Positions 62,026 to 64,000 of a DNA stretch of 64,000 bases are shown here, one piece after another. The translations under genes were made by a program, and so were the position numbers. A model generated the notes under the pieces. The model was given only the letters and a program-made list of their open reading frames with translations. It did not search any database and had not been told where the DNA came from. The first letter of the stretch is position 1. Each line of letters starts with the position of its first letter. Source of the stretch: Tissierella sp. (lineage in GTDB: Bacteria > Bacillota > Clostridia > Tissierellales > Tissierellaceae); NCBI RefSeq assembly GCF_029266915.1, contig NZ_JARIEF010000073.1, positions 1-64,000 on the forward strand, given 5' to 3'.

Positions 62026-62793
62026 TTAAAGCCCTCCAAATCTTCTATTTCTTTTTTGAAAATCAGCTATGGCTTCATAAAGCTTATCTTCAGTAAAATC
62101 TGGCCACAATATGTCTGAAAACCAAAATTCAGTATAAGCTATTTGGTACAACATAAAATTACTTAATCTTAACTCTCCACTAGGCCTTATAAGTAAGTCT
62201 GGATCTGGACTCCCCTTAGTGTATAAGTAATTTGAAAAGGTTAGAGAATCTAAAGAGTCTATATCTATATTACCCAATTTATAATCTTCAAATAAATTTT
62301 TAATAGCATGGATTATTTCATCCCTACCACCATAATTTAATGCTATATTTAAAGTCATTCCTTTATTATTTTCAGTTTTCAAAACAGCTTTTTTAACTTC
62401 TTCACGAGGTAAAGAAGGGAGTTTAGAAATATCTCCTATTATATTTAATTTAATATCATTTTCTATTAATACTTTTAACTCATTTTTTATATAAGTTACT
62501 AAAATTTTCATTAACTGTCCTATTTCATCTTTAGGTCTTTTCCAATTCTCAGTAGAAAAAGCATACAATGTAAGATAATCTATCCCGAGTCTTGAACTAG
62601 TTCTAACAATTTCAACAACTCTTTTCATTCCTTCTTGATGGCCGAAATATCTAGGTAATAATCTTTGCTTTGCCCATCTGCCATTTCCGTCCATAATTAT
62701 CGCAATATGTTTTGGAAGATTATCCAAATCAATCGAGTTTATAAAATCATTATCTTGGGATTTAAGTTTCATAAATCTATCTCCTAACATCAA
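62026..62793 (-). CDS. uppS: isoprenyl (undecaprenyl) diphosphate synthase
   Basis: PKHIAIIMDGNGRWAKQRLLPRYFGHQEGMKRV; YAFSTENWKRPKDEI; PDPDLLIRPSGELRLSNFMLYQIAYTEFWF. Confidence 0.97.
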   Translation of the reverse strand: MMLGDRFMKLKSQDNDFINSIDLDNLPKHIAIIMDGNGRWAKQRLLPRYFGHQEGMKRVVEIVRTSSRLGIDYLTLYAFSTENWKRPKDEIGQLMKILVTYIKNELKVLIENDIKLNIIGDISKLPSLPREEVKKAVLKTENNKGMTLNIALNYGGRDEIIHAIKNLFEDYKLGNIDIDSLDSLTFSNYLYTKGSPDPDLLIRPSGELRLSNFMLYQIAYTEFWFSDILWPDFTEDKLYEAIADFQKRNRRFGGL

Positions 62794-62819
62794 AAACCCC
62801 TTCTATAGAAGGGGTTTTA
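62793..62819. terminator. intrinsic terminator between frr and uppS
   Basis: aaaaccccttc-tata-gaaggggtttt. Confidence 0.8.
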
Positions 62820-63377
62820 TTATATTTCTAATAACTCATCTTCTTTATTTTTTGTAATAGAATCTATTTGTTCGATGAATTTATCTGTTATTTTTTGCAT
62901 CTTATCTTCTGCATTCCTTTTTTGATCCTCGTCTAACTCTTTAGCTTTTTCTAGTTTTTTTATAGAATCAATACCATCTCTCCTAAGGTTTCTAATTGAA
63001 ACTTTGGCATTTTCACCATTTTTCTTTACAACTTTAGTTAAATCACGTCTTCTTTCCTCGGTTAATAGAGGTATCTGAAGTCTGATTATTTTTCCATCAT
63101 TAGTAGGATTTATACCTAAATCAGAAACAAGAATGGCTTTTTCAATAACACTCATAAGTGAAGCATCCCAAGGTTGGATTGTTATAAGTCTTGGCTCTGG
63201 AGCAGCAACACTTGCAACCTGTATAAGTGGAGTCATTTGTCCATAATAATCTACAACAATTTTATCTAATAAACTAGTATTAGCTCTTCCTGCTCTTATA
63301 GATTGTAACTCTTCTTGATATGATTCTATTGTTTTCTCCATCTTCTCTTCTATAGTTTTGTGAATATCTAAATTCAT
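62820..63377 (-). CDS. frr: ribosome recycling factor
   Basis: SIRAGRANTSLLDKIVVDYYGQMTPLIQVASVAAPEPRLITIQPWD; RDLTKVVKKNGENAKVSIRNLRRD. Confidence 0.98.
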   Translation of the reverse strand: MNLDIHKTIEEKMEKTIESYQEELQSIRAGRANTSLLDKIVVDYYGQMTPLIQVASVAAPEPRLITIQPWDASLMSVIEKAILVSDLGINPTNDGKIIRLQIPLLTEERRRDLTKVVKKNGENAKVSIRNLRRDGIDSIKKLEKAKELDEDQKRNAEDKMQKITDKFIEQIDSITKNKEDELLEI

Positions 63378-63379
63378 AA

Positions 63380-64000
63380 TTAGTCCTCCTTTACGTGTGT
63401 ACCTATTTTTTTACCTTCAATTACCTCACTTATATTATTTGGAGAATCTATACCAAAAACTATCAATGGTATTTTATTATCCATACATAGGGACGTAGCT
63501 GTTGAATCCATAATTTTCAAACCTGAATTTAAAATCTCAATATAGCTTAAAGTCTCAAACTTTTTAGCTGAACTGTTTAGTTTTGGATCAGAATCATATA
63601 TTCCGTCCACTCCTTTTTTACCTACTAATATTACTTCTGCCTCTATTTCTGCTGCTCTTAGAGCTGCAGTCGTATCAGTAGAAAAATAAGGATTCCCAGT
63701 ACCAGCAGCAAAAATAACTACCCTTTGTTTTTCTAGATGTCTAACTGCTCGTCTTCTTATATAAGGTTCTGCTATTTGCTTCATATCAATTGCTGATTGA
63801 ACTCTTGTAAGTACATCTATTTCTTCAAGAGCATCTTGAAGTGCTAAAGCATTCATTACAGTACCTAGCATACCCATATGATCAGAAGTAGTTCTATCCA
63901 TCTCAGTTGCAGTAGCACCTCTCCAGAAGTTTCCTCCTCCAACTACTATTGCAATCTCTACACCCAGTGCTTGAATTTTTTTTATCTCTTCAGCGATTTT
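63380..64000 (-). CDS. pyrH: UMP kinase (5' end beyond the window)
   Basis: Reads through the window edge: [44 protein letters not shown]; frame stays open to 64000. Confidence 0.97.
   Translation of the reverse strand, partial: KIAEEIKKIQALGVEIAIVVGGGNFWRGATATEMDRTTSDHMGMLGTVMNALALQDALEEIDVLTRVQSAIDMKQIAEPYIRRRAVRHLEKQRVVIFAAGTGNPYFSTDTTAALRAAEIEAEVILVGKKGVDGIYDSDPKLNSSAKKFETLSYIEILNSGLKIMDSTATSLCMDNKIPLIVFGIDSPNNISEVIEGKKIGTHVKED

Overview
This is a 64 kb window of low-GC Firmicutes core chromosome. The gene order is Clostridia/Tissierellia-like. No rRNA, tRNA, CRISPR, prophage or IS element was recognised. The left part (0-29 kb) is all on +: prepilin-like genes, efp, asp23, nusB, xseAB, ispA, tlyA, recN, NUDIX, pdp, scpAB, rluB, cmk, plsC, an ispH-rpsA fusion, miaB, mutSL, miaA, hfq and a ynbB-like gene. 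The right part (29-64 kb) is almost all on -: lexA, a Xer recombinase, PHP/PadR, rny, a split SbcC/Rad50-like locus, recA, cinA, pgsA, ftsK, dut, an M16 peptidase, pnp, rpsO, ribF, truB, nrnA, rbfA, infB, rnpM, nusA, rimP, polC, ispG, rseP, cdsA, uppS, frr and pyrH. The most notable observations are: (1) an Mre11/Rad50-like operon between recA and rny whose ATPase is split into separate Walker A/zinc-hook and signature/Walker B proteins with an 82-aa coiled-coil protein between them, preceded by a duplicated SD and a competing anti-SD arm; (2) a lexA/yneA-like SOS control region with several GAAC-N4-GTTY boxes, plus a perfect box at recA; (3) a 20-bp-arm perfect palindrome just upstream of the Xer gene, close to the strand-switch point; (4) absence of sporulation genes at their usual syntenic slots; (5) absence of both dxs and dxr from their usual slots although ispG, ispH, ispA and uppS remain.
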